From: Nitrosospira sp.
GTDB lineage: Bacteria; Pseudomonadota; Gammaproteobacteria; Burkholderiales; Nitrosomonadaceae
Assembly: GCA_013821425.1 (NCBI GenBank)
Contig: JACDGV010000001.1
Span: forward strand, 1-64,000
Direction of reading: 5' to 3'
DNA length: 64,000 nucleotides
The notes beneath the pieces are model-generated. The model had not been told where the DNA came from. It ran no database searches and was given only the letters and a program-made list of their open reading frames with translations. Positions 27,757-36,624 of this stretch are shown here, piece after piece (position 1 is the stretch's first letter; every line of letters starts with the position of its first letter). Made by a program: the position numbers and the translations under genes.

Positions 27757-28635
27757 AGGAATCGGCCAACGGGCACAGGAACGGGTAGGGTAGTTTGCAG
27801 CGCAGTTCCGGTGCTCGGACGCAGTTCGCATGGAGTAAGTGGTTCAGAAGGCCCGTGGTGCACGCGGCCCAGCGCCTGCGGTGTCCCGGCGAAGCTGTCC
27901 TGAGCTTCAGAATAACCCAGGTGATCTGTCTCGATCTCCGCAAGGATCACTTCGTCGTTCCGCTTCTTCTTCAAAGGGCGCACACTCGCGCTTCAGTCAG
28001 AATAACCCGACCCCTACAGAAAAGTGTTGCTCAGCCGCTCTCCCTGCCAGCTATAAAAGGTGTCGCGGTAGCGTCCAACCTCTTGCAGGTACGCGCCAGA
28101 TTGTCCAGCTCAACTGAGGCGATGTTAACGTTTTGGTGAACACCGGCCTGGGGCGTTCCTTGCGCTTGCGCGCTCTTCCTGTCAGGCAGAAAAACCCACC
28201 CCCCTCAGTTTCGACGGCCGAATTCTCCGGGTTATTCCCCAGCCCGTTCCGGACTCAATAATCCAGAAATATTCACGTAAGCTTCCCAACTTTCGGGCAG
28301 TAGGAAAACTGCCCAGGCGGAGGTGGAAGCGTGGGCACCGTTTTTTAGAGCTGATTTGGAAGTTTCGGGGATAACGCCGGATGGGCCAAGGCGGGACAAC
28401 TGCAACATCCTGCTATGTTATATTAAGAAACTCTTCCATGATTACGACGTTATTCTCCGGATCGAATCTATCAACTGCCTGTACTATTTGGTAAGTCTGC
28501 GTTCTATTGAATGACGGCATATTTTGATTGCTAAACTAGGTCCAGGTCCCATGGAGGGGTCCCACGGAGAGACGGCAGAGTGGTGCGTTGTCATAAGCGC
28601 CTGCTCACTTCCCAGGGCTCAACTCTGCGTCAAGC
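27757..28635. other. Intergenic region, no gene; short repeated motifs
   Basis: These 879 bp between the PEP-CTERM gene and the GT2-GtrA gene show no believable coding frame. CAGAATAACCC occurs exactly at 27908-27918 and 27998-28008, and with one change at 28187-28197. GTGATC at 27920-27925 and GATCAC at 27944-27949 form a 6-bp inverted repeat. No clear terminator or sigma-70 promoter was found. Confidence 0.55.
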
Positions 28636-29847
28636 ATGAAAACCAACTTCCTACGCCAAGCCCCTGAACTGTCGCACCTTAAACCCGAGCAAGGTGAAAT
28701 AATTGACTTTACGGTTCAAACTCCTATGGCTGCCTTGAAGATTGTAATGATTATCCCGACGTATAACGAGCGGGATAACATCAGCAGCATGATCGATGCG
28801 CTGCAAGCTCAGGCGAAAAAGCTTCTCCATGATATGCACATACTTGTGGTGGACGATAATTCGCCCGACGGCACGGCTGATGTGGTGCGGACGAAACAGG
28901 CTGCTTATCCGAACGTCCATTTGCTGATGGGGGAGAAGGCTGGGCTCGGCGCTGCGTATATTCGCGGAATGGTGCACGCGATGGACAAACTCCATGCTGA
29001 CGTCGTGTTCGAAATGGATGCCGATTTCTCCCACAAGCCGGAGGATGTGCCTCGGCTTATGGCTGCCATCGATCAGGGGGCCGATTTTGTGATTGGGAGC
29101 CGCTATGTGAAGGGGGGTTCGATTCCCAAGGAATGGGGGCTGCTACGCCGCATGAACTCCCTGGGGGGTAATATCGTTGGGCGTTACGTGGCCGGGCTCT
29201 ACAAGATTCGCGACTGCACGGCAGGGTTCAGGGCGATAAAAACGTCATTACTTGGAAAAGTCGTATTTGATGACCTACGTGTCCAGGGTTATGCGTTTCA
29301 GGTGGCGCTGCTACATAAGGCGGTATCCCTCGGCGCGAGCATAAAGGAAGTTCCGGTAGATTTCGTGGATCGTACCGCAGGGGAATCCAAGCTCGGGATT
29401 TCGGACATTATCGAGTTCATCCTCAACGCCTGGTGGATTCGATTGCACAGTTCAAAGACCTTTATCAAGTTTGCCATAGTGGGATTGTCTGGCGTAATTG
29501 TGAACCTCGGCGTTTTCACGCTACTTCTTCAGGCGGACGTAAACAAGTATCTCGCTTCGCCTATTTCAATCGAGGTATCGATCATCACCAATTTCCTGCT
29601 GAACAACTACTGGACCTTTCGCTGGCGGAAATCGCAAGATCGCGTACGCATAAAGGGTCTGAAATTCAACGTGGTGTCTTTGGTCTCCCTGGGGGTCAGC
29701 TACTCCACGTTCATAGCGCTATCCGTCTTGTTCCCCGAGACACATCCTGTAATTCACCAGCTTATCGGCATAGCGCCAGCGATGTTCATTAACTACTTTC
29801 TGAACTCTTACTGGACATTCAAGCATGCCCCTGAATCCGGGAATTGA
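28636..29847 (+). CDS. Polyprenyl-phosphate glycosyltransferase fused to a GtrA domain
   Basis: This 403-residue fusion has an N-terminal GT2 domain (about residues 35-265) like dolichyl/polyprenyl-phosphate mannose synthase: IVMIIPTYNERDNI, VVDDNSPDGTADVV, EMDADFSHKPED with the metal-binding DAD, GSRYVKGG and DRTAGESKLG. The C-terminal part (about 275-395) is a four-helix GtrA-like membrane domain (KFAIVGLSGVIVNLGVFTLL, NYFLNSYWTF). It should move a hexose from its nucleotide onto undecaprenyl phosphate at the inner membrane, and the GtrA part may help flip it. The first 30 residues have no match to the fold, so a start near the ATG at 28726 is possible. It overlaps the next gene, a likely user of the lipid-linked sugar, by 23 bp. 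Confidence 0.9.
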   Translation: MKTNFLRQAPELSHLKPEQGEIIDFTVQTPMAALKIVMIIPTYNERDNISSMIDALQAQAKKLLHDMHILVVDDNSPDGTADVVRTKQAAYPNVHLLMGEKAGLGAAYIRGMVHAMDKLHADVVFEMDADFSHKPEDVPRLMAAIDQGADFVIGSRYVKGGSIPKEWGLLRRMNSLGGNIVGRYVAGLYKIRDCTAGFRAIKTSLLGKVVFDDLRVQGYAFQVALLHKAVSLGASIKEVPVDFVDRTAGESKLGISDIIEFILNAWWIRLHSSKTFIKFAIVGLSGVIVNLGVFTLLLQADVNKYLASPISIEVSIITNFLLNNYWTFRWRKSQDRVRIKGLKFNVVSLVSLGVSYSTFIALSVLFPETHPVIHQLIGIAPAMFINYFLNSYWTFKHAPESGN

Positions 29848-31204
29848 AACCACTGGCAGCCGTGGCGGGACGCCCAAGCTGCGTGCGGGTTCCGCTTTCT
29901 TTTTTCAAGTGCTGGACGCGCGCGTTTTCATACCCGCTTGTTTCGGACTTTTCCTGACGTTACGCGCCGCCCTGATTTTTTTTGTTCCCGTTGAAATGAG
30001 TTCCGACGGGAGTTGGTACGTTGATAGAGCATTGGGTATTGCGAGTGGCGAGGGGTATTCGGAAGGGGGATACCCAACAGCGTATTGGCCCGTGGGCTAC
30101 CCTGGTTTCCTGGGCGTCATTTTCTATTTGTTTGGTGCAGAGCAATTTGTCGGGCAGATAGCCAACTTGCTGATGGCAGGGGCAAGTTTTTTTCTGCAAC
30201 TGGAGTTGACCCGACGAATTTTCCGCAGCGAGGCCGCAGCGCGCTTTGGAGTGCTCTTGCTTACGATATATCCGAATCATATCGGATATATCCCTTTCAC
30301 ATTAACGGAAATCTACTTCACGTTTTTACTGCTTCTCGGCACATACATCTACATCGCCCGGCAGGGATGGGTCTGGGTTCTCGTAGCGGGCCTCGTCTTC
30401 GGTTTGGCAGCATTGACCAAGCCCCAAGTCGTGTTCTTGCCCAGTTTTTTAGTGCTTTTCCAGATGGCAAGCCACCGGGAAAAGGCGAAGCTTCGCGAGT
30501 GCTTTATCAAGGCCGTTGTCATTTACCTGATGATGGCAGCTGTATTGGTTCCCTGGGCGTTGCGGAACACTCAGGTTTTTGGCGAAGTGGTTCTTATTTC
30601 CACCAACGGGGGCGCGACGCTTCTTACGGGAAACAACCCTAGCGCAGACGGGGGCTATGGGGAAAATGATCCTCTTATAGCCCAGCGCGAATTTACTGTT
30701 GAGGATCAAGTGGAATCGGACCGGCGCGCCAGGAAGCTTGCGGTTACCTGGATCAAGGAGAACCCCGGTAGATTCATTGAATTGATTCCCTTGAAAATAT
30801 GGCATCTTTGGGCCAGGGACGGAGAAGCCGAATGGGGTTATCAGGCGGGGTACGAACGCTATCAGCAATACTGGTACATATTTCGATCTGTCAGATGGGT
30901 AAATCAGATTTTTTATGGGCTGCTACTCGCTGGCTCGCTTGTCGCCATCGGTTTACTGGTAAAAAATAGCCGCGAAGTGACTTGGCCATGGGTACTTATC
31001 GGATACTGCCTCATGATTTATCTGACCATGATATCGATAGTATTCTCCGGGCAGGCGAGATTCCATTTTCCCGCGATGCCGTGGATTATCATGTATGCGG
31101 CCTGGGCCGCTGTCATGTTACTGAGGAAATATCTCCCAAATCCTTATTACGAGTCCGCCCCGTGCGATCCAGCGCCCGAAGCCGTGGCTTCACTAAGGCA
31201 GTGA
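29825..31204 (+). CDS. GT-C membrane glycosyltransferase (GT39/ArnT-like)
   Basis: This 459-residue polytopic membrane protein has about ten hydrophobic segments. The first periplasmic loop has MSSDGSWYVDRALGIASGEGY, with the acidic residue typical of GT-C enzymes that use polyprenyl-phosphate sugars, followed by YPTAYWPVGYPGFLG. It should transfer a sugar from a lipid carrier to a polysaccharide, lipid or protein on the outer side of the inner membrane. The overlap with the gene for a polyprenyl-phosphate-sugar synthase strongly suggests donor supply by that partner. The acceptor is unknown. The first 30 residues are polar, so a slightly later start is possible. Confidence 0.85.
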   Translation: MPLNPGIETTGSRGGTPKLRAGSAFFFQVLDARVFIPACFGLFLTLRAALIFFVPVEMSSDGSWYVDRALGIASGEGYSEGGYPTAYWPVGYPGFLGVIFYLFGAEQFVGQIANLLMAGASFFLQLELTRRIFRSEAAARFGVLLLTIYPNHIGYIPFTLTEIYFTFLLLLGTYIYIARQGWVWVLVAGLVFGLAALTKPQVVFLPSFLVLFQMASHREKAKLRECFIKAVVIYLMMAAVLVPWALRNTQVFGEVVLISTNGGATLLTGNNPSADGGYGENDPLIAQREFTVEDQVESDRRARKLAVTWIKENPGRFIELIPLKIWHLWARDGEAEWGYQAGYERYQQYWYIFRSVRWVNQIFYGLLLAGSLVAIGLLVKNSREVTWPWVLIGYCLMIYLTMISIVFSGQARFHFPAMPWIIMYAAWAAVMLLRKYLPNPYYESAPCDPAPEAVASLRQ

Positions 31205-31383
31205 ACCGTCGACCTCCGGTGGATCAGTTTCATTTAACGCATATCGTGCCGGTACCTTGCGGCACAGCGTTATCCGTGCCCGAAATAGAATCAATTATGT
31301 GCTTACAAAGCCGTAACTGGGGTGGGCCAGGGAGGCCGCTGAGTTCCAGGCTGTCGTCACCATAATTTCATCGAAAACAAACA

Positions 31384-32598
31384 ATGCGCATTCTTCACAT
31401 CCTTGATCACTCCATTCCCTTGCACAGCGGCTACACCTTCCGAACGCTGTCCATTCTCAAGGAGCAGCGAGTCCTGGGATGGCAGACATTTCACCTGACG
31501 AGCCCGAAACAGGAAAATTGCGACGTGCTGCAGGAGGATGTCGATGGGTGGCATTTTTATCGTACGCCGGCCGCGACCGGCATGATGTCGACATTGCCCG
31601 TGTTGAACCAGGCTGCCGTCATCGATCGCCTGGCCCACCGATTGGATGAGGTGGCGAGAGACGTCAAGCCGGATGTCCTGCACGCGCATTCCCCGGTCCT
31701 GAATGCCTTGCCCGCGTTGCGCGTGGGGCGTCGAATGGGGATCCCGGTTGTTTATGAGATCAGGGCATTCTGGGAAGACGCCGCAGTGGACCATGGGACA
31801 AGCAGCGAATGGGGATTGCGGTATCGTCTTACACGGGCGTTGGAAACTTATGCGCTGAAAAATGTAGACGCCATAACCACCATCTGCGAGGGATTGCGGA
31901 GCGACATTGTCGGGCGCGGCATCGCGCAGGAAAAGGTTACGGTTATCCCCAATGCCGTAAATATTGAAAATTTCAGCGTGAACGGCACGCCCGATTTTAA
32001 ACTTGCGAAAGATCTCGGCCTTGAGGGCAAGGTGGTTCTCGGTTTCATCGGCTCTTTTTATGCTTACGAAGGATTGAGGGTTTTGCTTGCGGCTCTACCG
32101 AAAATGCTGATTGGGAATCCGGGGATCCGCGTTCTATTAGTTGGCGGTGGACCGCAGGAGCAAGAGCTAAAAGCCCTCGCAGTCCAACTGGGGCTGGAGG
32201 ACAACGTACTCTTTATCGGGAGGGTGCCTCATGAACAGGTGCAGCGCTTTTACAACCTGATCGATATTCTGGTCTACCCGCGGCTCCGTATGCGGCTCAC
32301 TGACCTGGTCACGCCCCTCAAGCCTCTCGAAGCCATGGCCCAAGGGCGGCTTGTGGTGGCTTCCGACGTGGGCGGGCACAGGGAATTAATCCAGGACGGA
32401 AAAACAGGCGTCCTGTTCAAAGCCGGGGACCCCGTTGCCCTGGCCTCCAAAGTCCTTTGGCTGCTTTCCAATCCTGACCTGTGGCTGGCCCTGCGCGCCC
32501 AAGCCAGGAATTTTGTAGACACTGAACGCAACTGGCCGGTCAGCGTAGCGCGATACAAGGCAGTCTATGATGCGCTCCTGTCTAGAAACCCGCAGTGA
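31384..32598 (+). CDS. Exosortase-A-associated GT4 glycosyltransferase
   Basis: The opening MRILHILDHSIPLHSGYTFR is the signature of a GT4 subfamily found almost only in exosortase-A polysaccharide loci. The donor-binding half includes VTVIPNAVNIENFSV, VLGFIGSFYAYEGLRVLL, VLLVGGGPQEQELKAL and RLRMRLTDLVTPLKPLEAMA, where the conserved Glu contacts the nucleotide. At 404 aa the length is normal. The sugar is not predictable. It shares a GTGA overlap with the next glycosyltransferase, so the two are translationally coupled. Confidence 0.92.
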   Translation: MRILHILDHSIPLHSGYTFRTLSILKEQRVLGWQTFHLTSPKQENCDVLQEDVDGWHFYRTPAATGMMSTLPVLNQAAVIDRLAHRLDEVARDVKPDVLHAHSPVLNALPALRVGRRMGIPVVYEIRAFWEDAAVDHGTSSEWGLRYRLTRALETYALKNVDAITTICEGLRSDIVGRGIAQEKVTVIPNAVNIENFSVNGTPDFKLAKDLGLEGKVVLGFIGSFYAYEGLRVLLAALPKMLIGNPGIRVLLVGGGPQEQELKALAVQLGLEDNVLFIGRVPHEQVQRFYNLIDILVYPRLRMRLTDLVTPLKPLEAMAQGRLVVASDVGGHRELIQDGKTGVLFKAGDPVALASKVLWLLSNPDLWLALRAQARNFVDTERNWPVSVARYKAVYDALLSRNPQ

Positions 32599-33713
32599 AA
32601 ACATCTGGTTTGTGCATCGGGCTGGTGGGACCTTTGCCGCCTCCTTCCGGCGGAATGGCCAACCAGACGCTGCAACTGGCGCGATTACTGCGGGAGGAAG
32701 GCGTTATGGTGGAGCTGATTCAGGTGAATCGTCCCTATCGTCCCCATTGGAGCGGAAGACTCAGGGGGGTCAGGGCGGCTTTCCGGTTGCTTCCCTATCT
32801 TGCGCACCTCTGGCGTTCTACGCACAAGGTTCAATTATTTCACGTGATGGCAAACTCGGGCTGGTCATGGCATCTGTTCGCCGCCCCCGCTATCTGGATT
32901 GCCTGGCTGAGAGGAATACCAGTCATTGTCAACTACCGGGGTGGAGAGGCGCATGCTTTCTTTGAGAAAGCTTTTTTCTGGATGAAGCCTAGCCTGCGCC
33001 GGATAGACGCCATCATCGTTCCGTCGGGCTTTCTTGAAGCTGTATTTGAAAAGCACGGTTTCTCCACCAGCTTAGTACCCAATATCATCGATCTCAGCCG
33101 TTTTTCGCCCAAGTCCGGTGGGGAAGCCCCGTCGAGAACAAATTTCCCGCAAATAATTGTCACCCGCAATCTGGAAGCAATTTACGACAATGCTACCGCC
33201 TTGCGCGCCTTCGGTATTGTCAGGCATGCATTTCCCGCGGCCACTCTCATCGTTGCCGGCTCGGGGCCCGAGCGACAGACCCTGGAGGAACTTGCAGCCG
33301 GGCTCGGGATAGCGAACGCGGTTACTTTTACCGGTCGAGTGGACAACGAGCGGATGGCAGCGCTCTATCGTAGCGCCGATATCATGGTCAATCCCAGTCT
33401 GGCCGACAATATGCCCATCTCGGTATTGGAAGCATTGGCAAGCGGCATTCCGGTGGTAAGTACCGATGTGGGCGGAGTCCCGTACCTGGTCGAACACGAG
33501 AAAACGGCCTTGCTGGTGCCGGCACGAAATCCGGAAGCCATGGCCCACGCTATCCTGGTGTTGCTTAACAATCCGGACAAGGCCACGGAAATAAGGAAGG
33601 CAGGGGTCGAGTCCGTGCAGCGCTACACATGGTCCAACGTTCGCATGAGCCTGCTAAGCGTGTACGAGCAGGCACTGGCGAACGCGGACCGGTCCAGGGC
33701 TGGCGTAAAATGA
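32595..33713 (+). CDS. GT4 glycosyltransferase
   Basis: This 372-residue GT-B enzyme begins with a GTG that overlaps the stop of the preceding gene. The acceptor domain has LVGPLPPPSGGMANQTLQLA, and the donor domain has TLIVAGSGPERQTLEELA, VTFTGRVDNERMAALY and NPSLADNMPISVLEALASG, with the conserved Glu pair region of GT4. Its position among polysaccharide genes supports a role in assembling the lipid-linked repeat unit. Donor and acceptor are not predictable. The last codons overlap the start of the adenylate-forming enzyme gene (ATGA). Confidence 0.92.
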   Translation: MKTSGLCIGLVGPLPPPSGGMANQTLQLARLLREEGVMVELIQVNRPYRPHWSGRLRGVRAAFRLLPYLAHLWRSTHKVQLFHVMANSGWSWHLFAAPAIWIAWLRGIPVIVNYRGGEAHAFFEKAFFWMKPSLRRIDAIIVPSGFLEAVFEKHGFSTSLVPNIIDLSRFSPKSGGEAPSRTNFPQIIVTRNLEAIYDNATALRAFGIVRHAFPAATLIVAGSGPERQTLEELAAGLGIANAVTFTGRVDNERMAALYRSADIMVNPSLADNMPISVLEALASGIPVVSTDVGGVPYLVEHEKTALLVPARNPEAMAHAILVLLNNPDKATEIRKAGVESVQRYTWSNVRMSLLSVYEQALANADRSRAGVK

Positions 33714-35089
33714 ACCCCGGTGCGCCAAAAAACTGCGATGTGTATACCAGACTGGTGTCAGGCATTCTCTTCCCGCTTCACGAACGCATCAAAAAACACG
33801 CAAGCGTTTCGATCCGCAAGGAGATGGAAGTTTCGCAATGGTGGGACCAGCAGCAACTGGAACAATTTCAGCTTTGCAAACTGCAACGCCTCCTCGCCCG
33901 CGTCCAGGAACGGGTTCCCTATTACCGCAGACTCTTCGCGGAGACAGGTGTCAGGGCAGAAGATATCCGCTCCCTTGCCGATCTCGCTCGCTTGCCATTT
34001 CTCGATAAAGCGGCGATACGCGGGAACCTGGAAGCGCTGAAATCGGATAATGGCGAGAGCCTTGCCCGATTCAATACTGGCGGGTCGAGCGGGGAACCAC
34101 TGATCTTTTACATCAGCAAGGAGCGCATCAGCCATGATGTCGCAGCAAAGTGGCGCGCCACGCGCTGGTGGAACGTGGACATTGGCGACCAGGAGATCGT
34201 GGTATGGGGCTCACCCATCGAACTCGGAGCACAGGATAACCTGCGTGCTTTTCGTGATCGCATGCTCCGGACGCGGCTGCTCCCCGCCTTTGAAATGTCG
34301 GATAATAAGCTCGATAGGTTCCTGGAAGAGATAAGCGCGGTACGTCCAAAAATGCTCTTCGGCTATCCTTCCGCTCTGTCGCATATTGCGCGGCATGCAG
34401 AGGCAAGTGGACGGAACATGGATCGCCTGGGTATTCGGGTGGCCTTTGTCACCTCTGAGCGGCTATATGACGAGCAGCGCCGGCAGATCAGCAATACATT
34501 CGGGTGCCCCGTCGCAAACGGCTATGGTGGGCGGGACGCCGGATTCATCGCCCACGAATGCCCGCACGGGGGTATGCACATAACCGCCGAGGATATCATT
34601 GTCGAGATTGTAGATCAGCAAGGCGCGCCCCTGCCTGCGGGACGGGCTGGCGAAATCGTCGTGACCCACCTTGCGACTGGCGATTTCCCTTTCATCCGCT
34701 ATCGTACCGGCGACATCGGCGTACTGGAAAGCAACCCCTGCGCGTGCGGGCGCGGACTTCCCCTGCTCAAGGAAATCCAGGGCCGCAGTACCGATTTTGT
34801 AGTTGCGCGGAATGGTGCGGTCATGCACGGCCTGGCTCTGATTTATGTATTGCGGGACCTTCCGGGCATACGATCGTTCAAGATAGTGCAGGAGAGTCTG
34901 GACCTTACGCGGGTGCTCGTAGTTTCAGAGAATGGATTAAGTCCTGAGTTTGTCGGGAAAATAGAGTCGGGGTTCAAGGCCAGGCTCGGGCAGGAGGTAA
35001 AGATAGCGGTCAAGGAGGTGCCCGAGATCCCCGTGGAAAAATCAGGAAAGTTCCGCTATGTCGTGAGCAAGATTGCCGCACGCGCATGA
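33710..35089 (+). CDS. PaaK/CapK-like adenylate-forming enzyme
   Basis: This 459-residue member of the AMP-forming acyl-CoA synthetase group is of the phenylacetate-CoA ligase/CapK branch. Visible motifs are FNTGGSSGEPLIFYISKER (ATP-binding loop), ANGYGGRDAGFIAHECPHGG, FPFIRYRTGDIG with the ribose-contacting Asp, and a Cys-rich SNPCACGRGLPL typical of the PaaK branch. The ATG at 33710 overlaps the glycosyltransferase stop and gives a protein starting MNPGAPKNCDVY; a longer frame from 33629 would lie inside the upstream gene. CapK-like members accompany capsule genes and probably activate an acid for transfer. Candidate partners are the ACP at 24585 or the AsnB-like proteins next door, by inference only. 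Confidence 0.87.
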   Translation: MNPGAPKNCDVYTRLVSGILFPLHERIKKHASVSIRKEMEVSQWWDQQQLEQFQLCKLQRLLARVQERVPYYRRLFAETGVRAEDIRSLADLARLPFLDKAAIRGNLEALKSDNGESLARFNTGGSSGEPLIFYISKERISHDVAAKWRATRWWNVDIGDQEIVVWGSPIELGAQDNLRAFRDRMLRTRLLPAFEMSDNKLDRFLEEISAVRPKMLFGYPSALSHIARHAEASGRNMDRLGIRVAFVTSERLYDEQRRQISNTFGCPVANGYGGRDAGFIAHECPHGGMHITAEDIIVEIVDQQGAPLPAGRAGEIVVTHLATGDFPFIRYRTGDIGVLESNPCACGRGLPLLKEIQGRSTDFVVARNGAVMHGLALIYVLRDLPGIRSFKIVQESLDLTRVLVVSENGLSPEFVGKIESGFKARLGQEVKIAVKEVPEIPVEKSGKFRYVVSKIAARA

Positions 35090-35103
35090 ATGAAAAGTGA
35101 TAC

Positions 35104-36609
35104 CTAAAAATCCGGAGGCAGACCAGCGCGGTCATCAATTTGCCGCAGGTAGCGGCGGCTGACTGCGCCCGCTGCCCAGGCAAAGGCATAACGCCGCAGC
35201 CGGCTTGGCCGGTCAAGCGAGTTTTGTGGCGCGAGACGCCACAGCAAGGGAATTTTATGCAGAGCGGACTCGATCATGGCGAGTATTCCGCTGGCGAGTC
35301 GCTCATAGCCTTCGTTTGTTGGCGGCGGCAGTTTGCCCCGCTTTAGCCATTCGCTGCGGTTTTGGGTGAGCCAGGCACGGTACGTCTCCAGCGAAGACGG
35401 GCTCAGGAATTCGGTGAATGCCACAGCGCTGGCTCTTTTCACCATGCCAAAGGCCTCCCGCGGTACACCGGCCGACTCGACGATGCGCCGGGGAATGGGA
35501 CGGCTATAATCGCCCGGTATATCCCAGGGCAGCATTTCTTTCGAGTTGCTAAGGCGGTTGATGTCCCTGATTTGGCGTATTCCCCAAAACGTGATCGGGC
35601 AGTGGATAAAGCCTGCCCATAGCCGATACTCGGTCAGCGAAAGCCCGGACGAGTCTCCCCGCACCACATCTTCGCTCAGGTCTTTTGCATATTTTGCCCA
35701 AACCTTGTCACCATGATAACCGGTGAGCAATACGGAGCCCGCCAGATTTGCCCCGGCACTGGCAAGTGACACCGCCTCCGCTGTGCCGTCAGCAGCAATA
35801 AAAGAAAGTTCCGCATCATCGAGCTTTCGCCATGCTTCACGCGCGACGTGTATGGGCCGCAAACCGAGATGCGCAGCGACCCGGTCTCCATTCTCCATTT
35901 CCCCGAACCGGTCCTTGTCGATGCACAACGCTTCTTCGCATCCTGCCTTGCGGGCAAGGACAGAAATCGCAGGCGAGTCGTAGCCGGAGGAAGCGGTAGC
36001 GAGCAAGCGATAGCGCTGCCTTCTTGCGGGATCGGCGATGTTTTGCGCGAGAGCCGTGAGGTTGTCCTGGAGGAACCGTTCGTAGCGGGTAAAACTGCTG
36101 AAATCACGGCGAACAATCTCGTGGGTTCGCTCTGTAGCCTCGCGGCCGTCCCACGTAAGCAATCCAAACATCGTAATACGAATATCGCCCAGCGAGGTGG
36201 CCAGCGTCCGCTTGTAGGCCGATAGCCCGTGAATAATGGTGGTAAAGTCCTCATAATAACGAGGAAAGGTCGGATCAATCGCTGCCCCGGATACAGCCAG
36301 TAGGCATGACAGCGAATTCGAGACGAGCAGCCCCTCGGCCGTTCTCAGTGACAAGATACGATCGACTGTATTGCCGGGCGCGACAAAAGTTAAAACGTTA
36401 TCCCGGCAATGGCCGCCTGTGCCGGCCATCAGGTCGGTCTGATCAAAACCTCCGGTGCTGAATGTGCCGGGCCAAGCGGCTTCGCAGAACCACTCGTCGC
36501 GAGTCTCCACCTGGCGGCCATGCCAAACTGAAACTGCTTTTTCGTTAATGGAACAGCGGGCCACCCACGCAAGGGGTGCCCATTGCAGGCAATTATATTT
36601 GATTAGCAT
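35104..36609 (-). CDS. Asparagine-synthetase-like ATP pyrophosphatase, paralogue A
   Basis: This 501-residue protein has the AsnB-type PP-loop ATPase domain. The N-terminal 150 residues resemble a degenerate class-II glutaminase fold (EWFCEAAWPGTFSTGGFD, LLVSNSLSCLLAVSG) but lack a Cys at position 2. The PP-loop reads LATASSGYDSPAISVLA, with SSGYDS instead of the usual SGGLDS. LLTGYHGDKVWA replaces the SGxGGDE region, and GDYSRPIPRRIVESAGVPRE matches the C-terminal AsnB segment. Such domains adenylate a carboxylate and form an amide. It is clearly paralogous to the gene 15 bp upstream. It converges with the adenylate-forming enzyme gene at 33710. Confidence 0.83.
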   Translation of the reverse strand: MLIKYNCLQWAPLAWVARCSINEKAVSVWHGRQVETRDEWFCEAAWPGTFSTGGFDQTDLMAGTGGHCRDNVLTFVAPGNTVDRILSLRTAEGLLVSNSLSCLLAVSGAAIDPTFPRYYEDFTTIIHGLSAYKRTLATSLGDIRITMFGLLTWDGREATERTHEIVRRDFSSFTRYERFLQDNLTALAQNIADPARRQRYRLLATASSGYDSPAISVLARKAGCEEALCIDKDRFGEMENGDRVAAHLGLRPIHVAREAWRKLDDAELSFIAADGTAEAVSLASAGANLAGSVLLTGYHGDKVWAKYAKDLSEDVVRGDSSGLSLTEYRLWAGFIHCPITFWGIRQIRDINRLSNSKEMLPWDIPGDYSRPIPRRIVESAGVPREAFGMVKRASAVAFTEFLSPSSLETYRAWLTQNRSEWLKRGKLPPPTNEGYERLASGILAMIESALHKIPLLWRLAPQNSLDRPSRLRRYAFAWAAGAVSRRYLRQIDDRAGLPPDF

Positions 36610-36624
36610 GGATAGTACGGGCCA

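Noticed and set aside
28323-28514. 63-codon frame before the GT2-GtrA gene
   Set aside because: It has a GTG start, no domain and no support beyond openness.
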